DNA of 18,416 nt from JBNJEM01 sp051745935 (GTDB taxonomy: Bacteria; Planctomycetota; Planctomycetia; Pirellulales; Pirellulaceae). Where the stretch lies: positions 1 to 18,416 of the forward strand of contig JBNJEM010000075.1 of NCBI GenBank assembly GCA_051745935.1. Reading direction: 5' to 3'. Position numbers and translations under genes: made by a program. Below are positions 1 to 7,035 of the stretch, in pieces. Positions within the stretch are counted from its first letter, which is position 1. Each line of letters opens with the position of its first letter. The notes beneath the pieces were generated by a model that made no database searches, was not told the DNA's origin, and saw only the letters and a list, made by a program, of their open reading frames with translations.

Positions 1-89
1 GGCAACAGTATCTAATCAGCCCGTTCCGTGAAAGCGGATTGACGTGACGAATGTATCATAAGGTTACCTCACAAGGAGGGTGATGCGCC

Positions 90-416
90 ATGGCGAAAGC
101 GAAAGCCGCAGCGAAGCCACCGACCAAGACAGAAATCATCAACAACATTGCCGAGGAGACCGAACTGTCGAAAAAGCAGGTCAGCGCCGTGTTTGACTCG
201 CTCAATGACCAGATCGAAAAGGTTCTCAGTAAGCGAAATGGCCCCGGCCAATTCACGGTTCCTGGGCTGTGCAAGATCACGGTCCAACGGAAGCCGGCCA
301 CGAAAGAACGGAAGGGAACGAATCCGTTTACCGGCGAGGAAACGGTGTTCAAGGCCAAACCGGCCCGCAACGTGGTCAAGATCCGCGCCCTGAAGCGGCT
401 CAAGGATATGGTCTAA
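90..416 (+). CDS. HU/IHF-family DNA-binding protein with Ala/Lys-rich N-terminus
   Basis: Predicted 108-aa nucleoid-associated protein that would bind and bend DNA as a dimer. The body follows the HU fold: an N-terminal helical pair (TKTEIINNIAEETELSKKQV), a central sheet (GQFTVPGLCKITVQRK) and the DNA-binding beta-arm with the NPFTGEE motif, whose proline is the intercalating residue of HU/IHF proteins. It ends with KIRALKRLKDMV, in the place of the usual C-terminal helix. It is longer than the usual ~90 aa because of the basic Ala/Lys-rich leader (MAKAKAAAKPP) and a longer arm rich in Lys and Arg. The ATG is preceded by a strong Shine-Dalgarno (AAGGAGGG, 73-80), which fixes the start. It stands alone, followed by a 0.5 kb non-coding region with repeats. 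The family call is firm; assignment as HU or IHF cannot be made from sequence alone. Confidence 0.93.
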   Translation: MAKAKAAAKPPTKTEIINNIAEETELSKKQVSAVFDSLNDQIEKVLSKRNGPGQFTVPGLCKITVQRKPATKERKGTNPFTGEETVFKAKPARNVVKIRALKRLKDMV

Positions 417-423
417 CAACCCG

Positions 424-585
424 GGACCAAACCACGCGGGTGCCCTCTTATCCAGCGAGTTTTGGGAGCGGGGCCCCGGTTTTGCTTCCGGCTGTAAAAA
501 GCCAGGACCAAACCACGCGGGTGTCCTCTTATCCAGCGAGTTTTGGAAGCGGGGACTCGGTTTTGCTTCCGGCTGTGAGAGGCCA
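424..585 (-). repeat. Family-B tandem repeat, two 81-bp units
   Basis: Unit 1 is 424-504 and unit 2 is 505-585, with exact 81-bp periodicity and only a handful of differences. Read on the minus strand each unit contains GCCGGAAGCAAAAC, then a cytosine-rich spacer and a CCAAAAC...CGCTGG block. The same blocks occur at 15101-15340 on the plus strand, so this is a dispersed family. In unit 2 the GGAAGC/GCTTCC inverted arms are intact; in unit 1 the second arm is degraded. Because 81 is a multiple of three, one minus-strand frame stays open across both units. I regard that as a by-product rather than a gene. Confidence 0.85.
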
Positions 586-871
586 ACCTTGGTGGTTTTC
601 GGATTTTGGCGTTTGGGAGCTCGGCCGCTCCAAATCCTGGCCATGTGGCCGTTGGCCAGGAGGGGCCGAACCAGTTGATGTGCCGGACGGGTGGGGATGC
701 TTGGGCCGGGTTATGCCCGGCGGCCTCCGTCCAGGTTGATGGTTTTCTTGGATGCACGAGGACAAGGGCGCCAGGAGGAGGGGGGCAGGCCCCGCGTTGG
801 GCCATGCCCCTTTTCCGAGGCAAACCGCGTTGTTGGGCGCGACGCGGTTGCCAGCAACCGGCAGCCGTCTC

Positions 872-917
872 CGTGCGACGGGTAGCTTTCCACCCGGAAG
901 AATCCAACCGCCTGAAA
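872..917 (-). repeat. Family-A dispersed repeat, partial inverted copy
   Basis: The minus-strand reading gives ATTTCAGGCGGTTGGATT, then TTCCGGGTGGAAAGCT, then a cytosine-rich block. This matches the first ~45 bp of the full copy at 2305-2407 with few differences. The remainder of the unit is not clearly recognisable. The copy ends about 14 bp before the Shine-Dalgarno of the oxidoreductase gene. Confidence 0.75.
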
Positions 918-943
918 TATGTCTCAGATTGGAGACTCGAGTC

Positions 944-2227
944 ATGTTCGAGCCATCGAAGAAGCGGGAAACGGTGAAGTCGGAAACAAAAGGCGATACA
1001 CGGCGAGGTTTTCTTCGCGTGGCGGCCGCTACTGGCGCGGTCGCGTTGACGCCCCAATTTCACGTGCTGGGTCAAGACGCGAAAGGCGCCAACGAGCGGA
1101 TTGGTGTCGGGTTCATCGGCACGGGGGGGCGTGCCGGCGCGCATATGAACATCGTGAAGACGTTCCAGAGCGAGGGGCTGGTGGAGCCGGTGGCGGTTTG
1201 CGATGTGTATCGGCCGCGACTGGTGGCCGCTTCGAAAAAGCTGGGCGGCGCCAAGATGTATGACAAGCACGAGGAGTTGCTCCAGGATCCGAAGGTCGAC
1301 GTGGTGTGTATCGCCACGCCGGATCGGCTGCATGCGCCCCAGGCGATCGACGCGTTGAACGCCGGCAAGGATGTCTATTGCGAAAAACCGTTGACGCATT
1401 GGACGCAGTTCGAGTTGGCCAAAAAGGTTGAGCAAGCCGCTGAGCGGAACGAGGGAATCGTTCAAGTGGGGACGCAGTACATGGCGGACGAAAACTACGC
1501 CAAGGTCTCTCGGATGATCAAGGATGGAATCATCGGCAAGCCGGTTCATTGCCAGTTGGGGTACTTTCGGCGAGGCGACTGGGGGGAACGGATGCGGATT
1601 CCCGACCCCAACGCGAAGCCGGGACCAGATCTGAACTGGGAGCGGTTTCTCGGCGACGCGCCCAAGGTCCCCTACACGGTTTCCCGCTTCTTCCAGTGGC
1701 GGCTTTACTGGGACTACGCCGGTGGCCCCGCCACGGACCTGCTTGTTCACACTTTCACGCCCGTGTTCTGCGTATTGGATTTGGATTATCCCGAACGGGT
1801 CCTGGGTGGCGGCGGCGGATTTCAATACGACCGGGAAGTGCCCGACCAGTGCAATATCGTCGCGGACTACAAAGATGGTCCCAGCGTGGTCATGATGAAC
1901 TCATTGTCCAACTACACGGGTATCGAGACGAAGATCCGTGGCACGAACGGGATCGTCATACTCGACGGCAAAGGCATTCGGATCGTGCCCATCGATCCCG
2001 AATCAGGCAAGGAGACCGACGAGATTCGGCTCGAGTGGAATGGCATGGGAGACACCTCCAAGCTATGGGCGAATTTGCTGGAGTGCGTCAAGACGCGGCG
2101 GCAGCCATTTAGCCCGATCTCGGCCGCCGTTCGCGTGCAAGCTCCCCTGAACATGGGGATCATTGGCGAACGCGAAAACAAAGTGGTGATGTTCGACTTC
2201 GAGAACCAATCGCTCCGGCTGTCGTAG
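944..2227 (+). CDS. Tat-exported Gfo/Idh/MocA-family oxidoreductase
   Basis: A 427-aa NAD(P)-dependent oxidoreductase of the Gfo/Idh/MocA family, members of which act on sugars and sugar derivatives. Residues 20-25 (RRGFLR) followed by a hydrophobic Ala-rich stretch form a twin-arginine signal, so the protein is probably exported folded with its cofactor. The Rossmann nucleotide-binding loop GFIGTGGRAGAH is at 57-68, and the family motif EKP at about 147-149 (YCEKPLTHW). The C-terminal domain has the DYAGGPATDLLVHTF segment usual in this secreted subgroup. I chose the ATG at 944 because GGAG lies 9 bases upstream (931-934) and the Tat signal starts shortly after; the open frame extends further upstream through repeat DNA. 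Substrate cannot be predicted. Planctomycetes typically carry many paralogues. Confidence 0.93.
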   Translation: MFEPSKKRETVKSETKGDTRRGFLRVAAATGAVALTPQFHVLGQDAKGANERIGVGFIGTGGRAGAHMNIVKTFQSEGLVEPVAVCDVYRPRLVAASKKLGGAKMYDKHEELLQDPKVDVVCIATPDRLHAPQAIDALNAGKDVYCEKPLTHWTQFELAKKVEQAAERNEGIVQVGTQYMADENYAKVSRMIKDGIIGKPVHCQLGYFRRGDWGERMRIPDPNAKPGPDLNWERFLGDAPKVPYTVSRFFQWRLYWDYAGGPATDLLVHTFTPVFCVLDLDYPERVLGGGGGFQYDREVPDQCNIVADYKDGPSVVMMNSLSNYTGIETKIRGTNGIVILDGKGIRIVPIDPESGKETDEIRLEWNGMGDTSKLWANLLECVKTRRQPFSPISAAVRVQAPLNMGIIGERENKVVMFDFENQSLRLS

Positions 2228-2304
2228 CTGAACCGCCGCGTTTGGCGAGTGCCGCCCGTAAAATGGCTCGAACCCCCATGTTCCGTTCGCGAGCTGTCAA
2301 ATAG

Positions 2305-2407
2305 ATTTCAGGCGGTTGGATTTTTCCGGGTGGAAAGCTGCCCGATGCAAGCCGTCCTCCCGTTGGTCGGACTCGCGGCGGAGAAAGTCATCCGCGACCG
2401 GTATAAA
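2305..2407 (+). repeat. Family-A dispersed repeat, full copy 1
   Basis: A ~100-bp unit beginning ATTTCAGGCGGTTGG and ending CCGCGACCGGTATAAA. Its ~80-bp core differs from the copy at 16281-16374 at only about three positions. It lies between the oxidoreductase stop and the tRNA-Phe terminator, and its distal end abuts the T-tract (plus-strand A-tract) of that terminator. An open frame through the core is preserved in other copies, but there is no Shine-Dalgarno or independent sign of translation. Confidence 0.9.
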
Positions 2408-2444
2408 AAAGCCGTAAATCGCTTCCGCCTCGCGACTTACGGCT
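2405..2444 (-). terminator. Rho-independent terminator of tRNA-Phe
   Basis: On the minus strand a 13-bp stem (AGCCGTAAGTCGC with GCGATTTACGGCT, including one G-T wobble) encloses a 9-base loop and is followed directly by six T residues. It starts 15 bases beyond the tRNA 3' end. It is one of the strongest terminators in the window. Confidence 0.92.
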
Positions 2445-2458
2445 CATGGTCCCAGAAG

Positions 2459-2531
2459 TGGTCAGGGGCGGGGTCGAACCGCCGACACTCGGATTTTCAG
2501 TCCGATGCTCTACCAGCTGAGCTACCTGACC
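2459..2531 (-). tRNA. tRNA-Phe (anticodon GAA)
   Basis: Reads on the minus strand as a complete 73-nt cloverleaf. The 7-bp acceptor stem is GGTCAGG/CCTGACC with discriminator A. The D arm is GCTCAGCTGGTAGAGC, the anticodon stem TCGGA/TCCGA encloses loop CTGAAAA (anticodon GAA), the variable loop is five bases, and the T arm GGCGG-TTCGACC-CCGCC is canonical. CCA is not encoded. The integrase gene starts 148 bp from its 5' end, not its 3' end. Confidence 0.97.
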
Positions 2532-2678
2532 CAAACTCTTGTATAGTGGGCTGAAACTTTTTTCTATACTCGGACTTGCTTTTAACGCGATAGCGATTAC
2601 GATAGCAGGCATAGAACAAAGATACCCCTGCGGGTGACAGGGGCGATTGATTCCTGTCATCTGGCTGGCGGAACCAAC

Positions 2679-3824
2679 ATGTCTCAGTCTACTCGGAAAT
2701 CCCCACGTCGCAAGCCCTCGAAGCCCTACCCCGATTTCCCGCTGACAGCAAATGGTAACGGCCAGTGGTCAAAGCGTATCCGGGGAAAGACGTACTATTT
2801 CGGGCTATGGGAAGACCCCGATGGAGCCCTAGCCCAGTATCTCGAAGTCCGGGATGATCGCTACGCAGGCCGGGCCCCCAAGGCAAAGGGTCTCACAGTC
2901 AAGGATCTCGCCAACCACTATTTGGCCGAACAAGAGCACAAGTGGAAGGTGGGAGAGATCCGGGAGCGTACATTCCGAGACTCTCAAGCCTACTGTACGG
3001 TTATCGTCGAGAGTATCGGCACCCTTGAGGTGGATAATATCCGGGCTCAAGATTTCACCACGATGGTCCATCGGTTCCCCGATTCCTGGGGGCCAACGAT
3101 GCGGGGCAAGATCGTCAAGCAGACCAAGGCAATCTTCCGGTTCGGGGTAGAGAATGAATTCTGCGAAAGACTGCCGGCCTTTGGATCTCGGTTCAAGCTA
3201 CCGACCCGCAAAGACAAGCAGAAATCCCTGGCCGGCAGGCAGCGGGGGGAAGACGTCTTCACGCCCCAGCAAATCCGCAAGATCCTAGACCACTGTCGCG
3301 AAACGGGACAGCCACAGCTCCGGACTATGGTCTTACTCGCAATCAACTGCGGGTTCGGCAATGCGGACTGCGGCAGACTTCGAGACTCCGACATTCAAGA
3401 TGGCTGGATTCGGATCTATCGACACAAGACCGGGGAAGAGCGGGACTGCCCCCTCTGGCCAGAGACTCTCGAAGCTATCAACCAGTGGCTCGAAGTCCGA
3501 ACCAAGCAATGTGGGGACCTAGTCTTCGTCACCAAGTACGGTGGATCTTGGCACAAGGAAAACGGTGAGAAGTCCCCGATCTCTCAAGCCTTCAAGCGAG
3601 TAACCGGGAAGCTCGATATCAAGCCGTCCTTCTACAAACTTAGGCACACCTTCCAGACCGTTTGTGATCGCTCCCAAATCCCACGCTACGTGACACGTCA
3701 AATCATGGGACATGCAGGGCAGTCAATCAGTGACGACTATTCCCACGGGGTAACAGACGAACAGCTCAGGAACGCGGCCTCTGCGGTTCACGATTGGCTT
3801 TTCGGGGAAGGAGGTGTCGCATGA
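2679..3824 (+). CDS. Tyrosine-recombinase-type integrase with degenerate catalytic boxes
   Basis: A 381-aa site-specific recombinase (phage integrase family) that probably mobilises the accessory region to its right. A basic N-terminus (residues 1-40) is followed by a SAM-like core-binding domain (about 70-165) and a catalytic domain (190-375). Visible catalytic features are K250 in RHKTGEER, R322 in KLRHTF, H345 in IMGHAG and the nucleophile Y354 in DDYSH. The usual first arginine box (TGLRxxE) reads CGFGNAD around 224-230, so Arg is replaced by Gly. The usual HxxR histidine is Tyr (Y319). I recall similar changes in planctomycete integrases but could not check. The ATG at 2679 is favoured over an upstream start because MSQSTRKS begins the conserved basic region; its ribosome site is weak. 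The stop overlaps the next ATG by four bases. Confidence 0.92.
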   Translation: MSQSTRKSPRRKPSKPYPDFPLTANGNGQWSKRIRGKTYYFGLWEDPDGALAQYLEVRDDRYAGRAPKAKGLTVKDLANHYLAEQEHKWKVGEIRERTFRDSQAYCTVIVESIGTLEVDNIRAQDFTTMVHRFPDSWGPTMRGKIVKQTKAIFRFGVENEFCERLPAFGSRFKLPTRKDKQKSLAGRQRGEDVFTPQQIRKILDHCRETGQPQLRTMVLLAINCGFGNADCGRLRDSDIQDGWIRIYRHKTGEERDCPLWPETLEAINQWLEVRTKQCGDLVFVTKYGGSWHKENGEKSPISQAFKRVTGKLDIKPSFYKLRHTFQTVCDRSQIPRYVTRQIMGHAGQSISDDYSHGVTDEQLRNAASAVHDWLFGEGGVA

Positions 3825-3982
3825 AACGTTCCCGCGAGTTCGACCTCGACCGAGGCGATATGGACTTCTTCCCGATGATTGCTGAGCTCCCGCACGAGCA
3901 AATGGTTGCTCTGCAGGTCAAGATAGCAGATAGCCTGAGAAATAACATCTTAACGAGGGTGAATATCATTGGCGGAACTTAA
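3821..3982 (+). CDS. Small protein translationally coupled to the integrase
   Basis: A 53-aa unrecognised protein starting MKRSREFDLDRGDMDFFPM. Its ATG overlaps the integrase TGA (ATGA). A near-perfect Shine-Dalgarno (AAGGAGGT, 3808-3815) sits 5 bases upstream inside the integrase gene, so translation is very likely and probably coupled. The N-terminus is charged. The second half (LPHEQMVALQVKIADSLRNNI) looks helical and amphipathic. By position it could be a recombination directionality factor or an integrase partner, but there is no recognisable MerR/excisionase motif. This role is inference only. Confidence 0.7.
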   Translation: MKRSREFDLDRGDMDFFPMIAELPHEQMVALQVKIADSLRNNILTRVNIIGGT

Positions 3983-4037
3983 AGCGGCAGCATCCCGAAT
4001 TGTTTGGCCGTTCAAGTGAGATTAGAGGGGAACAAAA

Positions 4038-4232
4038 ATGGTCACCAAACAAGTAACTACTTTCAGGCAGTTAAGGGATGCAATTAAAGATTTCGATGAT
4101 TACCAACTAGACTGTAACCTAACAGTCGAAATTGCGATTGAAGATGAATGTTACCCTGCCGAATTGCGATTCGCCGGCGAAGAGCATGGGGTACTGGATG
4201 AAAATCATCCGGTTTTCTACGTCATCGATTAA
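4038..4232 (+). CDS. Small acidic hypothetical protein
   Basis: A 64-aa acidic protein (starting MVTKQVTTFRQLRDAIKDFD) with no membrane segment or signal peptide and no family I can name with certainty. AGAGGGG (4025-4031) gives a Shine-Dalgarno at about 6 bases. The layout of an N-terminal helix (FRQLRDAIKDFDD) then alternating strands (LTVEIAIEDECYPAELRFA) and the segment VLDENHPVFYVI suggests a compact alpha/beta fold. It follows the integrase and its small partner on the same strand with a 55-bp gap. A strong terminator lies 22 bp downstream, so it is probably the last gene of that transcript. Confidence 0.7.
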   Translation: MVTKQVTTFRQLRDAIKDFDDYQLDCNLTVEIAIEDECYPAELRFAGEEHGVLDENHPVFYVID

Positions 4233-4254
4233 ACAATCAGACAACCCTATGTTG

Positions 4255-4288
4255 CCCCTTGCAGTCTTCGGATTGCAGGGGGTTTTTT
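4255..4288 (+). terminator. Rho-independent terminator of the integrase transcript
   Basis: A 12-bp stem (CCCCTTGCAGTC with GATTGCAGGGGG, two wobbles) is closed by a TTCG tetraloop and followed by six T residues at 4283-4288. It lies directly downstream of the 64-aa gene and closes the integrase transcript. Confidence 0.93.
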
Positions 4289-4446
4289 CGTGCAATGACA
4301 CAAGCAAGGGTCCGGAATAAAATCACAAGATCCGGGATGATATGTTGGCAGGTCCCAGGGGTTTTTTAACCGGATATCTCGGGCCCCTGCGTTGGCTATC
4401 GCATCGCTCTACGTCACACGTGGCCTATCACGCGTGCGATATTACG

Positions 4447-4473
4447 GCTAGCCGCCAAAGCTGATCGGCTAGC
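4447..4473. repeat. Inverted repeat, 8-bp arms
   Basis: GCTAGCCG at 4447-4454 and its exact complement CGGCTAGC at 4466-4473 are separated by 11 bases. The left arm also forms the perfect 10-bp palindrome CGGCTAGCCG (4445-4454). The GCATTCT iterations start 9 bp further on. Confidence 0.6.
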
Positions 4474-4702
4474 ATCGAATCGCATTCTAGAGGCATTCTG
4501 CCGCATTCTCGCGGATATACCCCGATAGAGCTAGCCCCTCAGGATTCGCTGGCATGCATCGCAATCTGTGCCCCTGAAAAACGATCGGGAAAATTCTTTT
4601 GAGTTTTTCTTGGCGTCAAAATGACTACACTCAACAGAAGGGGGCGAGAATCCTATTGACTACGCTTCCATGGTAGACCCCCCCCGAACTTATAGGTTCT
4701 TC

Positions 4703-4720
4703 GTGACACGGGGGTGTCAC
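4703..4720. promoter_or_regulatory. Palindrome, candidate operator upstream of the winged-helix gene
   Basis: Two 7-bp arms, GTGACAC and GTGTCAC, are perfectly complementary around GGGG. The palindrome lies 65 bp before the start of the winged-helix-like gene at 4785. The size and dyad symmetry suit a dimeric regulator, and autoregulation by the downstream protein is a reasonable guess. The alternative is an RNA hairpin with no T-tract. Confidence 0.35.
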
Positions 4721-4784
4721 TCCGACTGCCCGGCGAGCCATCATCTTTTGGTTATGTATTACGATAGCGTGAAAAGGTATTAGG

Positions 4785-5168
4785 ATGAAGTACGACGATG
4801 TGAAGAAGCTCGTGACGCTCGGTTTGCTAAACAAGATCACGGATCGCTACAACGACCTCGTGGACAAGGCAGAACAGCAGTATCAAGAATGGCTGCGGAA
4901 TCCACCCCGAGACAAGTGGAATCCAGCCCAGTACGCGGCGGAGCTTGGTGCTCCGTTTACGGAAAACGACCGCAAAAACGTCGCCAACCAACTCCGCAAA
5001 ATGATGGACGAAGGCTACGTCACGGACCCCGCGTACAACGAACGCCGGAGGCGTGGAATCGCCACGGGGCATGAGCGGCCAAAGCTCTCGTACATCCAGC
5101 TCACGCCGAAGGGTGTCCAGCTCGCATTGGATCTCATCGAGAACGGTGATGGAAGCGACGACGCCTAA
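4785..5168 (+). CDS. Small winged-helix-like protein, possible regulator
   Basis: A 127-aa soluble protein not assigned to a named family. Residues 59-80 (TENDRKNVANQLRKMMDEGYVT) resemble the recognition region of winged-helix regulators. They are followed by a basic, wing-like segment (ERRRRGIATGHERPK, 86-100) and the pattern SYIQLTPKGVQLALDLIE (102-119), which is typical of the last strand and helix of MarR/PadR-like domains. The N-terminal 58 residues are helical and tryptophan-containing. An AAAGG-type ribosome site lies about 8 bases upstream of the ATG. An 18-bp palindrome 65 bp upstream may be its operator. The DNA-binding role is inferred from pattern only. Confidence 0.7.
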   Translation: MKYDDVKKLVTLGLLNKITDRYNDLVDKAEQQYQEWLRNPPRDKWNPAQYAAELGAPFTENDRKNVANQLRKMMDEGYVTDPAYNERRRRGIATGHERPKLSYIQLTPKGVQLALDLIENGDGSDDA

Positions 5169-5751
5169 CCATTTCGGCGATTCCTCCGTCACGCTGCCGC
5201 CCGCCTTGCTTCCTTTTCTCTTTCCAGAAAAGCCACGCCGATCCTCGTCTCATCACGTCGATGGGCACCTTTGCCTGTTGCTGCTGTGGTGACTCCGGAC
5301 TAGCCTTGCGGGATGGGATGAATGCTTACTGTATGGTGACAATTCACGAAAGGGAGACGTACATGGGACGGGTAACTGAAACTACAAGTAACGGCTGTGA
5401 GGTTGTTGGTTGCACGGGCGGGACACCTTAGTACGTTGTCTTCATGCGTTTGATTTGCTCCAGTCGGCAGGCCCTCGCGAGCTCGGAATTAGGATCTCAA
5501 GAAGCTGATCTGCGGGTGCAAATCCGGGCTATACAATCCTGCACCTTTGCGGTCTAAGGTCGGCTTGGATGGACCCCACTTCTAGCATGCATTCACATGA
5601 TAGGATACATTACCTTGTGCGAAAAAGGTCTGCGGTGCAGATTAAGCCAGAAAGACATGAAAATGCGTTTCTCGAGTGTTAGTCCAGTAGGCATTCGTGT
5701 GGCTGGTTCTTAAGGTCTAGACGATCGTTTCGAGCGTAAGGAGATTTCAGA
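5169..5751. other. Gap before the HD gene, mostly unexplained
   Basis: A 583-bp stretch with no standard-size gene. Apart from a 22-codon ORF with a good ribosome site (5363-5431) I see only two 37-codon frames without ribosome sites and no convincing terminator. The last 200 bp, up to the Shine-Dalgarno at 5738, are lower in GC and could be a promoter or leader for the HD/YwgA-like pair. Confidence 0.4.
5363..5431 (+). CDS. Possible 22-aa small peptide
   Basis: The ATG is preceded by AAAGGGAG (5350-5357) at about 5 bases, a good Shine-Dalgarno. The frame runs 22 codons to TAG. The product begins MGRVTETTSNG and has two cysteines four residues apart (CEVVGC), then Gly-rich TGGTP. It is polar with no signal or membrane segment. 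It is too short to be secure. It could be a leader peptide for the downstream HD gene or a stand-alone micropeptide. Confidence 0.3.
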   Translation: MGRVTETTSNGCEVVGCTGGTP

Positions 5752-7035
5752 GTGAGTGGTCCGGCTCGCTGGTATGAATTTCGCTGCCCGATTCATGGAT
5801 TCATAAAGCTCAATGCTTGGGAACGAGACATTGTGAATCATCCGGCGTTTCGTCGTCTTCGCCGGATTCGTCAACTCGCTTGGACTGACTATGTTTATCC
5901 TGGTGCCATGCACACCCGCTTTGAGCATTCACTTGGAGTCCTCCACATAGCCTCACAATTGTTCGATGCGATAACGCACAATTCCAAAGACGTCCTTCAA
6001 CGGGAGCTGAGCTACACTCCAGAAGGACTTGAGCGACAGAAGACACTTGTTCGGCTCGCCGCCTTGCTTCACGACATAGGTCATGCCGCGTTTTCCCATG
6101 CTGCGGAAGATGTCATGCCGACAAAGGACGACGGCCAGAAATACGACCATGAGGACTATTCAGCAGCCGTTATTCGCGCGATCCTTCGAGACGTCATCGA
6201 GGAACACAGCATGAATGTTAATTGGGGTCTTAAAGCTGATGATGTGGCCGCCTTCCTCGAAGGTAGCTCGAGGGCTGCAAGCAATATCCTTTGGCGGGAC
6301 ATAATAACCGGGCAGATGGACGCTGATCGCATGGATTACTTGCTTCGGGACTCATATCACATCGGCGTCTCTTACGGTCGTTTTGACCTTCACCGGCTCA
6401 TCAATACCATCCGGGCGATTTCGCTTCCAGAGCAAAGAACAGGTCCCCGTTTCGGCATCACAGAAGGGGGATGGCATGCTGCCGAAGCCCTTATGCTCGC
6501 TCGTTATTTCATGTTTACCCAAGTCTACTTCCACAAGACCCGGGTCGCGTATGACATTCACCTGCGAGAGGCACTCAAGGAGCTCCTTCCAAACGGCGTT
6601 TTTCCCAGACCCATTGAACAGGAGGTTGCCGACTACCTAGAATGGGACGACTGGCGGATTCTGGGACTCCTATCGCAGGGTGAAGGCGGCAAGCACGGAA
6701 AGAGGCTTGTCGAGCGGAATCACTACCGTGAGGCATTTCATACGCCAGAATGCCCAGACAAGTTTGACCGTGAAACACTCGAGAAGGTGAAAGTCCAGAT
6801 GGGCGAATTGCTCAAAGAGGCATATACGGCCGAGAAGTCGTGGTACAAGAAATTCGATCACGATGTGCCCGTTGTCGACGAATTACAGCCCGAAGACGTC
6901 AAGCCACTATCGGAATATTCCAATATAATCCGGAGCATGAAGCCGAGTCGACAAGTACTATTGTATGTAGATCAAGAGGATTTACCGCAAGCAAGGAGCG
7001 TTGTGAACCAGGTCATAGGAGATAGCAATGGATAG
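5752..7035 (+). CDS. HD-domain phosphohydrolase, COG1078 / dNTPase-like
   Basis: A 427-aa soluble metal-dependent phosphohydrolase of the HD superfamily. It resembles the COG1078 group (YwfO type, related to SAMHD1-like and dGTPase enzymes that hydrolyse dNTPs). The HD metal site is complete: H59 in TRFEHSLG, H107-D108 in ALLHDIGHAAFSH, and the DADRMDYLLRD segment (190-200), which supplies the last Asp. The N-terminal segment IHGFIKLNAWERDIVNHPAFRRLRRIRQL is the usual family opening. The GTG start is chosen because AAGGAG (5738-5743) is 8 bases upstream and the family opening follows at once. The next gene overlaps it by 8 bases with its own Shine-Dalgarno inside this gene, so the two are one unit. 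Substrate is inferred from the family only. Confidence 0.92.
   Translation: MSGPARWYEFRCPIHGFIKLNAWERDIVNHPAFRRLRRIRQLAWTDYVYPGAMHTRFEHSLGVLHIASQLFDAITHNSKDVLQRELSYTPEGLERQKTLVRLAALLHDIGHAAFSHAAEDVMPTKDDGQKYDHEDYSAAVIRAILRDVIEEHSMNVNWGLKADDVAAFLEGSSRAASNILWRDIITGQMDADRMDYLLRDSYHIGVSYGRFDLHRLINTIRAISLPEQRTGPRFGITEGGWHAAEALMLARYFMFTQVYFHKTRVAYDIHLREALKELLPNGVFPRPIEQEVADYLEWDDWRILGLLSQGEGGKHGKRLVERNHYREAFHTPECPDKFDRETLEKVKVQMGELLKEAYTAEKSWYKKFDHDVPVVDELQPEDVKPLSEYSNIIRSMKPSRQVLLYVDQEDLPQARSVVNQVIGDSNG

Larger units (their letters stand above)
417..943. other. Intergenic region carrying repeat families A and B
   Basis: A 527-bp gap between the HU gene and the oxidoreductase. It holds two tandem family-B units (424-585), about 280 bp of GC-rich sequence in which I see no gene, a partial inverted family-A repeat (872-917), and the Shine-Dalgarno of the next gene. 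Long open frames exist here on both strands but they are composed of repeat sequence, low-complexity GC-rich DNA or antisense of the neighbouring gene. I saw no convincing terminator for the HU gene. Confidence 0.6.
4289..4784. other. Non-coding region with palindromes and iterated GCATTCT motifs
   Basis: About 500 bp without a credible gene. It holds an inverted repeat GCTAGCCG...CGGCTAGC (4447-4473), the motif GCATTCT three times at 10-11 bp spacing (4482, 4493, 4503), and an 18-bp near-perfect palindrome GTGACAC-GGGG-GTGTCAC (4703-4720). The clustering resembles a regulatory, attachment or replication-control region of a mobile element. No sequence match to a known site is claimed. Confidence 0.5.

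Noticed and set aside
39..67. TTGACG upstream of the HU gene as a promoter
   Set aside because: No acceptable -10 hexamer at 16-18 bp spacing.
413..1825. Long minus-strand open frame of 470 codons
   Set aside because: It is antisense to the Gfo/Idh/MocA gene and runs through family-B repeats; composition is that of a high-GC shadow frame and no domain is visible.
2249..2554. Open frame of about 100 codons across the family-A repeat and tRNA-Phe
   Set aside because: It reads through the repeat, the terminator and the tRNA; no ribosome site.
2596..4768. 11-bp direct repeat ATTACGATAGC at 2596 and 4758 as an attachment pair
   Set aside because: A shared 11-mer is expected many times by chance in a window of this size, and it would enclose only the integrase genes.
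5444..5682. Two 37-codon frames (5444-5557 and 5569-5682)
   Set aside because: Neither has a ribosome site or a recognisable feature.
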